Below are positions 45,363 to 54,228 of a stretch of 64,000 nucleotides of DNA, piece after piece. The notes beneath the pieces are model-generated. The model was given only the letters and a program-made list of their open reading frames with translations. It searched no databases and had not been told where the DNA came from. The stretch is from Hyphomicrobiales bacterium (GTDB lineage: Bacteria; Pseudomonadota; Alphaproteobacteria; Rhizobiales; Rhizobiaceae), in contig UCEZ01000011.1 in NCBI GenBank assembly GCA_900471525.1, positions 1 through 64,000 on the forward strand, written 5' to 3'. A program made the position numbers and the translations under genes. The first letter of the stretch is position 1. Every line of letters starts with the position of its first letter.

Positions 45363-45551
45363 GTGGCCTCAATGCATCAGCCAATAATTCGGCTCGACAT
45401 TAGTTTTGTTCGAAACGTGTGGGTCGTCACAATTTTTATTGGTAACGAAACCGAGCACCGGTCGTTTCGCAACGAAGCTGATGCCCGGGACTATAGCGAT
45501 GCCCGGTTGCAGGAGTTGCGTTTTCATCATGGGAGAAGCCTGCCAAACTAG
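45363..45551 (+). CDS. Small hypothetical protein, paralogue of the gene at 47242
   Basis: This 62-residue ORF matches the product of 47242-47439: both read SMH....RL..S....WVVTI and then E.RSFR.E..AR......L..LR..H. The GTG at 45363 aligns with the ATG of the paralogue, and GGAGGG lies 8 bases upstream. A predicted beta strand plus C-terminal helix. Function unknown. Confidence 0.65.
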   Translation: MASMHQPIIRLDISFVRNVWVVTIFIGNETEHRSFRNEADARDYSDARLQELRFHHGRSLPN

Positions 45552-45599
45552 GCGCAACGTTGGATCGACGTTGCCAGGGTTGGTTCCAGGTGCGCGCCG

Positions 45600-46367
45600 C
45601 TACTTCGCACTATTGAGGCCCTGCGCTTTGCTGTTGCCTCCTTCGGAGCCCGAGATACGGGTACCTATGAGCCGGGAGTATTCCCTTTCGGGTTCGCCAT
45701 AGGTGCTGCCGGCAAAATCCTCCAGCCCTTTCCGGTCACGAACCACGACAAGGCCTCGCTCTGTCGCGATCAGGTGCTTGCCTTCCAGCACGTGCAACGC
45801 GGTGGTGACGCTTTGACGCCTAACCGCCAGCATGATCGAAAGGAAATCATGCGTCAGTCCGATTGTATCGCCGTCGGTCCGGTCATGGCACATCAGGACC
45901 CAGCGTGCGAGCCGCTCCTCGATATGCTGCGTGGCATTTGCAAGTGCGGTAAAGGCTGTTTGCACGGATACCGTTTGAACATAGCGTGTCAAAAGAGTGC
46001 GAAGCAGATAGCTCTCGCTCAGTGCATGGGAGAGTTGAACACTCTCGATCCGAAAGCCGTTGCCGGCGACCTGCATGAAGATTGAATAGGGTGCAGACCC
46101 GGCATTCAGGATCACTGCGGTCGGCGACATGCCCTCGCGACCGAAGATGCCGATTTCCGCGCCCTGGCCATTGGCCACGGATGCAACGATCGAGCCGATG
46201 CCGGATTCGATGAAGTAGCTATAGTCTGAAAGCTGGTTTGGCGACGATAAGGCAAACGCGCGGGGAAGATCCACCGCCTCGAGGTGAGGTGAAAGACGCT
46301 GGAAATCCTGACTTGAAAGCGAAGCCAATAGACGATTTCGGACGGTTTCTTGAAGAGGTGAACCCAT
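45600..46367 (-). CDS. Crp/Fnr family transcriptional regulator
   Basis: This 255-residue regulator has an N-terminal cyclic-nucleotide-binding-like beta-roll (YSYFIESGIGSIVASVANGQ, then EIGIFGREGMSPTAVIL) and a C-terminal winged HTH (LTHDFLSIMLAVRRQSVTTALHVLEGKHLI). No FNR-type cysteine cluster is seen, and cAMP-contact residues are not obvious, so the signal is unknown. ATG 46367 follows GAGGAAAG. It sits amid the microgenes, with a palindrome 145 bases upstream. Confidence 0.88.
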   Translation of the reverse strand: MGSPLQETVRNRLLASLSSQDFQRLSPHLEAVDLPRAFALSSPNQLSDYSYFIESGIGSIVASVANGQGAEIGIFGREGMSPTAVILNAGSAPYSIFMQVAGNGFRIESVQLSHALSESYLLRTLLTRYVQTVSVQTAFTALANATQHIEERLARWVLMCHDRTDGDTIGLTHDFLSIMLAVRRQSVTTALHVLEGKHLIATERGLVVVRDRKGLEDFAGSTYGEPEREYSRLIGTRISGSEGGNSKAQGLNSAK

Positions 46368-46511
46368 TGCTCTTTCCTCATTGGGGCAAGAGCAATTGAA
46401 TCTCCCAGCCGTCCGCGCCAAAAAGTTGCGGGCGATATAGGCAACCTATTCTCTATCGGTGTTCAATTTAAGGTAGGAAAAAATCTTCACGCAAGGTCGC
46501 GAAAACCATCC

Positions 46512-46525
46512 GTCCGATATCGGAC
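46512..46525. promoter_or_regulatory. Palindrome upstream of Crp/Fnr gene
   Basis: GTCCGATATCGGAC is a perfect 14-bp palindrome (with CAA continuing on one side) located 145 bases before the Crp/Fnr start. It shares TTGTCCGATAT..GGAC with the site at 46889. Confidence 0.55.
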
Positions 46526-46586
46526 AAAGTGCGCGTTCGACCTGCGTCATTCAATTTTCAGGTCCGCTAGTCCTTTGTGGTGACCG

Positions 46587-46787
46587 TCAGTGCATCCATT
46601 TGCGGGCGACCACGGACAGTTCTCTGTTCGAGACGATGCCGCTCTGATAGGCGCGGACAATCGCCAGAGCCAGGTCCATAGCTTCGACCCCGTCACGGTG
46701 AATGCTGCGATACTTGCATTCGTCGGCGAGAACGTTCCGCATCATGACAACAGATTCACCGGATATGGGCTCTTCGTAAAGAGACAT
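46587..46787 (-). CDS. Small hypothetical protein, paralogue of the gene at 44165
   Basis: 66 residues, starting MSLYEEPISGESVVMMRNVL and continuing ADECKYRSIHRDGVEAMDLA. The identical length and conserved MMR.VL.DEC and EL..VAR blocks pair it with 44165-44365. GGAGGG precedes ATG 46787. A palindrome related to that upstream of the Crp/Fnr gene lies 102 bases before the start. Function unknown. Confidence 0.65.
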   Translation of the reverse strand: MSLYEEPISGESVVMMRNVLADECKYRSIHRDGVEAMDLALAIVRAYQSGIVSNRELSVVARKWMH

Positions 46788-46888
46788 GTCTTTACCCTCC
46801 GATGGGAAAGCGCGATAGCCGAGAACTGATCAGTTCATTTGGCACGCGAAGCGATAGTGCGCCTCCAGAGGGGAAATTGAAAGTTAAT

Positions 46889-46906
46889 TTGTCCGATATA
46901 GGACAA
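46889..46906. promoter_or_regulatory. Palindrome upstream of microgene
   Basis: TTGTCC-GATATA-GGACAA has perfect 6-bp arms and one mismatch in the centre. It matches the site at 46512 and lies 102 bases before the start at 46787. Confidence 0.55.
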
Positions 46907-47241
46907 TCGCGACGGCGCCCTTGCGACGCTGACCCTTTATTGGAACCCGACGGCAGGCGTGAATAGGATCCCAGGTGCACGTTCTCGTCTACGCGAGAAT
47001 CAACCCTGCAGCTGTAGTTTGAAAGGGTGGCAATGATGCCTGGCAGAGCTTTTGACGCGCGTGCGGGGCTGGACGGCCGAATTTATCCTCACGGCGCCGC
47101 CAAACTGCGGATGGCGCCTCCCTGAATCTCGTTACTGAAATAGACGGTAGTTTAGCTCTCCGGCACTTACTCAATGCGGGTAATTATTTCCTTATAATTC
47201 CCGCGTAGTTTGTGGATATTCCGAAGCAAAGGGTTGCGGTC

Positions 47242-47439
47242 ATGATCTCTATGCATCGAAAAACACTCAGACTAAACGTCAGCTATTTGAAGAATGCTTG
47301 GGTAGTCACTATTTCCGACGGCGAGCACAGCGAGAATCGCTCGTTCAGAACTGAAACGGAAGCGAGGGAATTCGGCGCCACCCGACTGGAGCAATTGCGA
47401 TCGCGTCACGATCCCATCCGGTTGGGACTGAAAGCTTGA
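47242..47439 (+). CDS. Small hypothetical protein, paralogue of the gene at 45363
   Basis: This 65-residue ORF starts MISMHRKTLRLNVSYLKNAW and matches 45363-45551 in length and core (WVVTI, RSFR.E..AR). ATG 47242 follows AAAGGG at 9 bases. Function unknown. Confidence 0.65.
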   Translation: MISMHRKTLRLNVSYLKNAWVVTISDGEHSENRSFRTETEAREFGATRLEQLRSRHDPIRLGLKA

Positions 47440-47485
47440 GGTTCAGGCTGATCGCCTGTTCGTTCTCACCTAGCTCTCGAAACTA

Positions 47486-47710
47486 TTAGGCGCACCGCCC
47501 ACGTGCCAACGCATCCGCCCTCACGCAGTAGTAGCCGTTGAGATCCGGCATCTGCTGATCCTCGAACGTATTGCGTCTGAGCTCGCGGAAAATCGTCGAG
47601 CGATGCCGTCCGAGTTTCTCGGCAATCACCTCGACACCGATGCCGGCCATTCGCCAACGAGCGATCTCGCGGCGTTCATCCATATCGATCTGGGAGTAGG
47701 TGCGCTTCAT
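47486..47710 (-). pseudogene. IS30 family transposase, N-terminal fragment
   Basis: The first 74 codons read MKRTYSQIDMDERREIARWR, then IAEKLGRHRSTIFRELRRN, the IS30-type HTH. No DDE catalytic domain follows. A remnant between microgenes and the metalloprotease. Confidence 0.8.
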
Positions 47711-48069
47711 GGACCGTTCCTTGCAACTGATAAGCCATTGTTATCTATTGCAAGTCGCACTTCATCCTTGAACCCACCCCTTCTTGTTCGCAACACTCTG
47801 CAAGTAGCTGGCGGAGGCTTAAGAGCTGGTCGCGCGCGGCTTCGTTTGCGCTGCTCAGTTGCCGCATTAGGGCGGTCGCCCGTGCTTTCAATTGCTAAAT
47901 TTCGGCATCACCGCCCATGTCTTTTTAGGGGTGACAAGTCGAAGATTGCAACTAGATTGCTTGGCGGGGCGAGGGGGCCCACGGGCAAACGCATGCGATG
48001 CCTGTGGAACATTGGCAGTTGCAGAACGGTATAGCCGTAACTGCACACAATAGTTAGAGGAGCCTCGTA
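47711..48069. other. Promoter region of the metalloprotease
   Basis: 359 bases without a recognised gene. Must contain the promoter of the RTX metalloprotease; no regulator site was identified. Confidence 0.4.
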
Positions 48070-51000
48070 ATGCCGAAACCACGCCATATTCGCGACGACT
48101 GGTGGATCAACGATCAGACCCCGGACAACCCTTATGGAAAGAGTGAGGACTATGAGTCTTTTCTCGACTATCTTGGGGCATTGCCCCGTAGCCTGACGCC
48201 GGAGATCGCGGCTGAACCGCTGAGGATCAACGTTTCCGAGCTCAACGATCATCCCGAGTATAAGGCCGCCGCAATCGGCGCCTTACAGATGTGGGCGTCG
48301 GTCACCCCTCTGAAATTCGAGATCGTCGATGATGCGCCATTCAACCCCGCAACGGACTGGATGGAGGTTGTCAGCCCCGAACTCGGTGAGGAGGACGATG
48401 GCAGCGCCTATTCAAGCGATCGTTATGTCAGCATCGGTCAGCGTTTCCACGACACTGAACCCAATAAGACGGATATCGGCGGGTATGTCTTCGATTCCTT
48501 CATCCATGAATTCGGCCACGAATTCGGCCTGAACCATCCCGGACTCTACAATTACAGCGGTCCCGGCGGCATACAGATCAACTATTTGAACAATGCGACC
48601 TGGACCTATGATCGCCAGCAATACAGCGTCATGTCCTATTTCGACGGGATCGATGTCGGCGAAGCCAGCCGCTGGTCCGCCTCGACGCCTATGATGGCCG
48701 ACATTGAGGCGGTCATTCGCCGCTTTTTCTCAACCGTCGACGAGAACGGCGTGCGCACCTATCAACACATCGACCTCAACACAGGCGACAACGTCTACGG
48801 TTTCGGGAGCACGCAGTCCGGCTATCAGCTGACCTCGTCCGGAATGCAGCATGACATCGGTTTTGTAATCCATGATACCGGCGGGACCGACACGATCGAC
48901 TTCTCCGGGTCTACGGCGGGTACGATTCTGGACTTGCGCGCCGGGCAGTTCTCCAGCGTCAACGGGCATAACAATAATGTGTCGATCTTTGCCGGACACA
49001 ACGCGGATGGAACCGACTATTACATCGAGAACGGCATCGGCAGCAGGTACGACGACATCCTGATCGGCAACGACGGCGCCAACGTTCTGGACGGCCGCGG
49101 CGGCGGCGACCGCATGGCCGGCAACGGCGGCGACGACATCTATTTTGTCAATTCATTGGAGGACATCGTTCGTGAGGAGGCCAACGGCGGCAACGACACG
49201 GTCATCTTGCTATCCAGGAACTTGAAAATCAGGAACATCGCCAACGTCGAAAACATCATCTACGCCGACGAGTCGACACTCCAGCCGGGAGATGGCGGTG
49301 ACGAGACCCCGCCCAGCGTCGGCGACAACACATTGACCAGCATCATCTTCGGCGACAATGGAAACAATACGCTCGACGGCGGCGCCGGCGACGACACGAT
49401 CTTCGGCCGGGGCGGTGACGACTTGATCATCGGCGGTCGCGACTCGCTCGCCAGCCGCGACATCAACAACACCATCGATGTCGCTGATCTCGAAGACCAG
49501 ACCGAAAGCGATGATGGCAACGACACGCTCTACGGCGGCCGCGGCAACGACACCATTCTTGGCGGCCAGGGCAACGATATTCTCGACGGCGGCGACGGCG
49601 ACGATACGCTCAGCGGCCAGGACGGCGTGGATATCTTCAGGGGCGGCGCGGGCGTCGACACAGTCGATTTTAGCAAGGAGAGCCCTTTCCAGCTGCTCGT
49701 CAACCTCGCCACGAATGTCGCCAGCGGCGGCACCGGCTCTGGTGACACTTTCTACAGCATCGAGAACCTGATTGGTTCCGATGACCGCATCGACCGCTTC
49801 ATCGGGACGTCCGCCGCGAATCATTTCTGGGGTCAGGGCGGCGGGGACTATTTCAATGGCGGCGGCGGCAATGACATCCTGGATGGCGGAAACGATGGCG
49901 ACATCATCTATGGCGAGGCCGGTAACGACACGATCATCGGCGGCGCCGCTCAGGACTATCTGGATGGCGGTTCGGGAACCGACACGGTCGTCTATGCTGG
50001 CAGCACTGCCGGTGTGACGATCGATCTTGCCAACGGCACGGCGCTGGGCGGCGACGGTGATGGCCAGGTGCAGATCGTCGGCCGGGGTGCTGCTATCCGG
50101 CACGATATTCTGGTCGGCTTCGAAAATGCTGTCGGTTCATCCTTTGGCGACCATCTCATCGGCAATGCCAAGGCCAATGAGCTCTCCGGCGGCGCTGGCG
50201 ACGACATCCTGACTGGCGGCCGCGGCGCCGACAGGTTGAATGGTGGCGCCGGCAGCGACACGGCGGACTACTCTGACGCGACCAGTGGCGTCAGGCTTAC
50301 GCTCGCTGGGCGCGGCTCCGGTGGAGACAGATACATCTCGATCGAAAATCTCGCCGGTTCGGCTTTCAACGATCACCTGACCGGCAACAGCGCCGCCAAT
50401 GTATTGACCGGCCAGGGTGGGAACGACCTGATCGATGGCGGTCGCGGCGACGACACGCTGCTCGGCGATTTCGCCTATCAGGGCGACGCTCCGCCACGCC
50501 CCGGCATAGGAACCGGCTACGCTACGCTGGGAGCAGACGCGACGAACAACTCGATGGCAACCGCGTTCGACATCTCCGACAACTTCTCCCTGACCAGCGA
50601 CCCTGACATCTTTGATTCGACGACGGTCCTTCATTCGACCGTCAACGCCACCGGAAACGGCCAGGGCGGATATTACAAGGTCAATCTGGCTGCCGGTACG
50701 GTCATCACCATCGACATCGATCACATTGCCGATCCCGATGTCCATGACTCCTGGGTCAGGCTACTCGACAGCGATGGCAATATTGTCGCTGAGAACGATG
50801 ATGGCGGCGGCGACCCAGGCTCGACACACAATCGGGATTCAAGCCTGGTGTTCGTCGTTCAGGAGACCGGCGCCTATTACGTGCTGGAAGGTGCCTGGTC
50901 ACCGGACGTGCCGGGCGATGGCTGGGCGGAAGCGGTGCCGGAAGGCTCAACATATGAGTTGAACGTGTCGGTCGAGTTTCCCCCTGCGCCGGTTCTGCCG

Positions 51001-51411
51001 GGCGTCGCGGGATCCGATACGCTCACCGGCGGCACCGGCAGCGACCTGCTGGACGGCGGTCTGGCGGCCGACACGCTCACGGGCGGCGCAGGAGAGGATA
51101 TGTTCCGCTTCTCGACCGGGCTTGGGAACGGCAATATCGACTGGATCAAGGACTTCAAGGTCATCGACGACACGATCCTCTTGGACAATCTCATCTTCAA
51201 GAGCGTGGGTGGCGACGGTGCTCTCGCCTTGGGCGCATTTTTCGGGAGTGCAGCGGGTGCCGCTCATGATGCCGACGACCGCATCATCTATGACACGGAT
51301 AGCGGCGCTTTGTCCTATGACGCCGACGGCGCCGGAGACGTTGCAGCTATCGAGTTTGCGCAGGTGAGCACAAATCTGAAACTCTCTGCGTCCGACTTCA
51401 TTATCATCTAA
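48070..51411 (+). CDS. Serralysin-like (M10) RTX metalloprotease
   Basis: This 1113-residue secreted zinc protease has the catalytic site IHEFGHEFGLNHPG (His146, Glu147, His150, His156) and the metzincin Met-turn SVMSY (Met188, Tyr190). It then has many RTX nonapeptide Ca2+-binding repeats (GGxGxDxLx, for example NVLDGRGGGDRMAGNGGDD at about 340, and dense runs at about 430-560, 590-660 and 700-800). A pre-peptidase C-terminal-like domain lies at about 840-970, and a final short RTX run precedes a C-terminal tail. There is no N-terminal signal, as expected for type I secretion, but no type I secretion genes lie nearby. A strong terminator follows. It probably degrades host or environmental protein. 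Confidence 0.9.
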   Translation: MPKPRHIRDDWWINDQTPDNPYGKSEDYESFLDYLGALPRSLTPEIAAEPLRINVSELNDHPEYKAAAIGALQMWASVTPLKFEIVDDAPFNPATDWMEVVSPELGEEDDGSAYSSDRYVSIGQRFHDTEPNKTDIGGYVFDSFIHEFGHEFGLNHPGLYNYSGPGGIQINYLNNATWTYDRQQYSVMSYFDGIDVGEASRWSASTPMMADIEAVIRRFFSTVDENGVRTYQHIDLNTGDNVYGFGSTQSGYQLTSSGMQHDIGFVIHDTGGTDTIDFSGSTAGTILDLRAGQFSSVNGHNNNVSIFAGHNADGTDYYIENGIGSRYDDILIGNDGANVLDGRGGGDRMAGNGGDDIYFVNSLEDIVREEANGGNDTVILLSRNLKIRNIANVENIIYADESTLQPGDGGDETPPSVGDNTLTSIIFGDNGNNTLDGGAGDDTIFGRGGDDLIIGGRDSLASRDINNTIDVADLEDQTESDDGNDTLYGGRGNDTILGGQGNDILDGGDGDDTLSGQDGVDIFRGGAGVDTVDFSKESPFQLLVNLATNVASGGTGSGDTFYSIENLIGSDDRIDRFIGTSAANHFWGQGGGDYFNGGGGNDILDGGNDGDIIYGEAGNDTIIGGAAQDYLDGGSGTDTVVYAGSTAGVTIDLANGTALGGDGDGQVQIVGRGAAIRHDILVGFENAVGSSFGDHLIGNAKANELSGGAGDDILTGGRGADRLNGGAGSDTADYSDATSGVRLTLAGRGSGGDRYISIENLAGSAFNDHLTGNSAANVLTGQGGNDLIDGGRGDDTLLGDFAYQGDAPPRPGIGTGYATLGADATNNSMATAFDISDNFSLTSDPDIFDSTTVLHSTVNATGNGQGGYYKVNLAAGTVITIDIDHIADPDVHDSWVRLLDSDGNIVAENDDGGGDPGSTHNRDSSLVFVVQETGAYYVLEGAWSPDVPGDGWAEAVPEGSTYELNVSVEFPPAPVLPGVAGSDTLTGGTGSDLLDGGLAADTLTGGAGEDMFRFSTGLGNGNIDWIKDFKVIDDTILLDNLIFKSVGGDGALALGAFFGSAAGAAHDADDRIIYDTDSGALSYDADGAGDVAAIEFAQVSTNLKLSASDFIII

Positions 51412-51418
51412 CTTGACC

Positions 51419-51450
51419 GTAGGTGGGGCGCTTTCGGGCGCCCCACCTAC
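51419..51450 (+). terminator. Terminator of the metalloprotease gene
   Basis: A 13-bp perfect stem (51419-51431 with 51438-51450) around a TTTCGG loop, just after the stop. No T-run follows. Confidence 0.75.
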
Positions 51451-51651
51451 AGCGCGCCGTGCGGCTTTTCAGACGCGCAAAGCGCGCTGTAGCACATTGA
51501 ATGCCTTCACGTTTTGACCTTAAATCGGCTACTTTTCGGAAGAAGCATGCAGTCGTACTACTGTTGCAGTTGGTTTCTCTTTTCGAATTATAGGCTGAGC
51601 GGCAATGCCGCTACCGCACGAGCCTCGCGGAGCGATCATGGAGAGTGTGTG

Positions 51652-52053
51652 ATGAAGCGCCCGACCGACCGCCGTACAGTGTTAATGACTGTCGGAGCTG
51701 CGGCTGTCGCCGCGGTCGCAGGGTCAGTCGCTGCACAATCGACAGATGTTCGCGGCGCAGTCACGTTCGAGAGCGGCGCTGTTATCCCGGAAGGTCATCT
51801 TGAGATTTATCTCGAGGACCCGGCCGATCAGGATAGTGCGCAACGTCGCACCACGGAGACGCGCGTCAAAAGCGACGGCAAGTCAAAGACGATAGCCTTT
51901 TCCTTGACCCCGCCCGCAAGCTCGAGTGCTTCGCCAACACGGCGGATCGTTGCGCGCTTGGAGCGCGCGGATGGCTGGCTGGTGGCGCGCGGCAGTACAC
52001 AGTTCAAGGCGGGGGAGCCTATCAACGTCACGCTTAACACAGTTATGTATTAA
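51652..52053 (+). CDS. YbaY/YscW-like domain protein, Tat-exported
   Basis: This 133-residue protein has a Tat-like signal (DRRTVLMTVGAAAVAAVAG, ending VAAQS) and a mature domain starting VRGAVTFESGAVIPEGHLEI, the pattern of YbaY/YscW-type beta-sandwich proteins that bind lipid or act as pilotins. ATG 51652 is used; GGAG lies 10 bases upstream and the longer frame has no support. Its place after the protease may mean a link, for example inhibition or export, but nothing shows it. Confidence 0.65.
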   Translation: MKRPTDRRTVLMTVGAAAVAAVAGSVAAQSTDVRGAVTFESGAVIPEGHLEIYLEDPADQDSAQRRTTETRVKSDGKSKTIAFSLTPPASSSASPTRRIVARLERADGWLVARGSTQFKAGEPINVTLNTVMY

Positions 52054-52155
52054 GAGGCCAAAACCAGCGGCGGCCCGGTTTGCAGATACCGGGAAATTTA
52101 TATTGGTCGCTTTGTCACTTTAAAATTAGACAGAATTTGAATTGAGAACGGTCGG

Positions 52156-52410
52156 ATGAAGGCCGATCCTGTCGCAGAAACTTATGTCGATCGAAAAGCA
52201 CGACGCATTGTGGAAACCGCGCTGGCCGACACGCGCGTTGTCTTCATATCAGACCCGCGTCAAGCGGGTAAGACAACGCTCGCGCCATATGTAACGTTGG
52301 ACGATGCTGGAACGCTGAACGCCGCGAAGTCCGATCCAACTGGGTTCATTCGCGGCGTCGACCGCGCCGTCGATGATTGCTTCGCCCTCCTGGAAGTGTT
52401 GACGCGCTGA
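52156..52410 (+). pseudogene. ATPase (DUF4143/AAA_14-like) fragment
   Basis: 84 codons contain a Walker-A-like loop in VVFISDPRQAGKTTLA (canonical GxRQxGKT), then YVTLDDAGTLNAAKSDPTGF, an AAA_14-family pattern. The remaining ATPase and DUF4143 domain are missing, and other gene fragments follow, so it is most likely a remnant. Confidence 0.55.
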
Positions 52411-52589
52411 AATCCCGTGGATACCGCTGGTCTGATGGAAGCGACGGCCGGCCAAAATCCTGGCGGATCGAAGTCGATGAGGACGCACTCGACAACGAGC
52501 TCCACTATCCCCGGACCGAAATCTACCGCTGTCCGGACACCGATCCGCCCACCAAGCGGCTGACCACCTTCAACCTCTTCAGGGCGTGA
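52404..52589 (+). pseudogene. Exonuclease C-terminal fragment
   Basis: The frame ending at 52589 reads LKSRGYRWSDGSDGRPKSW, then VDEDALDNELHYPRTEIYR and PPTKRLTTFNLFRA. This resembles the C-terminal tail of rhizobial 3'-5' exonuclease (DnaQ-type) proteins. The catalytic domain is absent and the fragment abuts the ATPase remnant. Inferred from memory of the family's tail. Confidence 0.45.
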
Positions 52590-52799
52590 TGCCACACAGT
52601 TTCAGCCACGGAAGTGTGACCCGTGCCTCCCACGCGTGGGTGGCGTGAGGCATTGTCGCTGTTGCGATCGGGTGAGGGCGTATGTTGTATTCATCAAACG
52701 ACGCCGGGGCCAAACAGAGCTGCTGGCGTCAAAAACAACCTCAAGGGATTATGCCTCCAAACGGCTATCGGGCCTTTGCGCCACGTGGGAGTGGGTCCG

Positions 52800-53105
52800 T
52801 TAGATCCCCAACCCGTCGAACTGTTGGGCGTCGTCGCCTTCCCAAGGTGAGGGCATGGATGCGCGGCTGCGATTGGCGGAAGGCATCGGCATCCAGCACT
52901 TCAGCTCCGGCTCGGCATATTCAATGACGCAGCCGGGGGAGGAATCAGAGGCGCGCCAGCCTTCTGCGCCGAACTTATCTCCATTCGACCAGTAGGCGAG
53001 GTCAACTTCCGCCGGCCCCTGTTCAGACGGGCGGACCGTGACAAGGATCCGACTGCCATCTTTCGGCGCGCTTGCCATGTGGCGCCACCTGTCTGGCTCG
53101 TCCAT
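52800..53105 (-). CDS. Small hypothetical protein with DUF551-like W-x-SAPKDG motif
   Basis: This 101-residue ORF starts MDEPDRWRHMASAPKDGSRI, with the Trp and SAPKDG found in DUF551-like phage and rhizobial proteins, then WRASDSSPGCVIEYAEPELK. AGGAGAG precedes the ATG at 8 bases (the adjacent ATG at 53108 is also possible). Function unknown. Confidence 0.6.
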   Translation of the reverse strand: MDEPDRWRHMASAPKDGSRILVTVRPSEQGPAEVDLAYWSNGDKFGAEGWRASDSSPGCVIEYAEPELKCWMPMPSANRSRASMPSPWEGDDAQQFDGLGI

Positions 53106-53108
53106 CAT

Positions 53109-54228
53109 TTTCTCTCCTGCATTGCCGCAGGTAGAGTGTCGTCTCGCCATCAAAAGCGGTCAACCCAAATTTTGCACAAGCCATCCTCTCACGACGAGCT
53201 GTGAAAAATTTGAATAACCGTTCAAGAGCGACGGTATGCACGTTCCGTGCCCCCACTTAATAGACCTGCTTTGCGATGGGTTCGAATTCGTTCACATCAG
53301 GATTTTTGTTTCGGCGAGTTCCAGACAGTACGGGTGAAGCTTCGCCCGTTGCTAGGAAACAGATCATCGGGAAACCTACCAGAACTCCACAATTCCTCGC
53401 GCGCCGCCTTCGTTTCTCCAGTGATCGACACGGGTCCCCTCGACGACTGCGAGCCAACCGCTTGAGGACTCCGCCACGCGAACACCATCGAAGCAAGCGA
53501 TGCTTGTAAACGCTCGCAATCCCAGCGGCGTTGTCGAGATCTCTCGTACTGACAAGCACTACCCCACTAGGCACCGCCAGTCCGAAGAAGATGGGCATAT
53601 GCGGCCGTAGCTAGTGTCGCTGATACCATAGCCACCAAAGGCAATCTGAACATTTGAAAAGACCACAACCTGTTAGGAACATCCAACCAGTATGCAATGG
53701 GGTCAGTTGAATTCGCTTGGGCTAATTGACCGCTATGCTGCGGCATCGCAGTTTGTACCGGTCGATAAGGCCCAACTGGCCCGCAAGGTTTTCGTTCTGT
53801 GCTCGCAGGATCGCCTACCTCTCTTCGGGAATGCGACAACGCTGCCGCTCTTTCCGTGGCAAGACTTCTTTGTGCCCAGGTCCGGAGCATGGAAATCGAG
53901 CACATCGGCAGCCACTTGGCAAAAGGGTGAATGTCCCATCTCAGGACGTCAGCAATCCGTTGCGATTCTGAACCGGGCAACAGCGAGGGCGCTGATATGA
54001 GAGGTGCGTCATTGCTTGCGTGACATGGTCGTAACGGCAAGACTGACTTCATTTTTCGAGTTCGTTGTCTATCCCGCAAATCTTTTCACGTTTCTCCCGA
54101 AACTACGAAATCTAGTTTCTCTATAAAAATTATATGCAACGTACTTTAGCTACTTCGAAACTTTGGTTTCGCGCTTGGCTTCGGAAAGACGTGGTTGGAC
54201 GCCGATAGCAAATTGGAGAGGATGTGAG
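53109..54228. other. Long non-coding or decayed stretch
   Basis: About 1.1 kb without a recognisable gene. Frames in it lack ribosome sites and family motifs. The last 130 bases contain the promoter of the sulfur operon, with inverted repeats at 54099 and 54156. Confidence 0.45.
54099..54171. promoter_or_regulatory. Paired inverted repeats before the monooxygenase operon
   Basis: GAAACTA (54099) with TAGTTTC (54113-54119) around 7 bases, and CGAAAC (54156) with GTTTCG (54166-54171) around 4 bases, share the GAAAC/GTTTC core. A TATAAA lies between them (54123). The second site starts 73 bases before the start codon. Regulator unknown. Confidence 0.5.

Noticed and set aside
53257-54079. Several 70-170 codon frames
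   Set aside because: No ribosome sites, no family motifs, overlapping one another on both strands.
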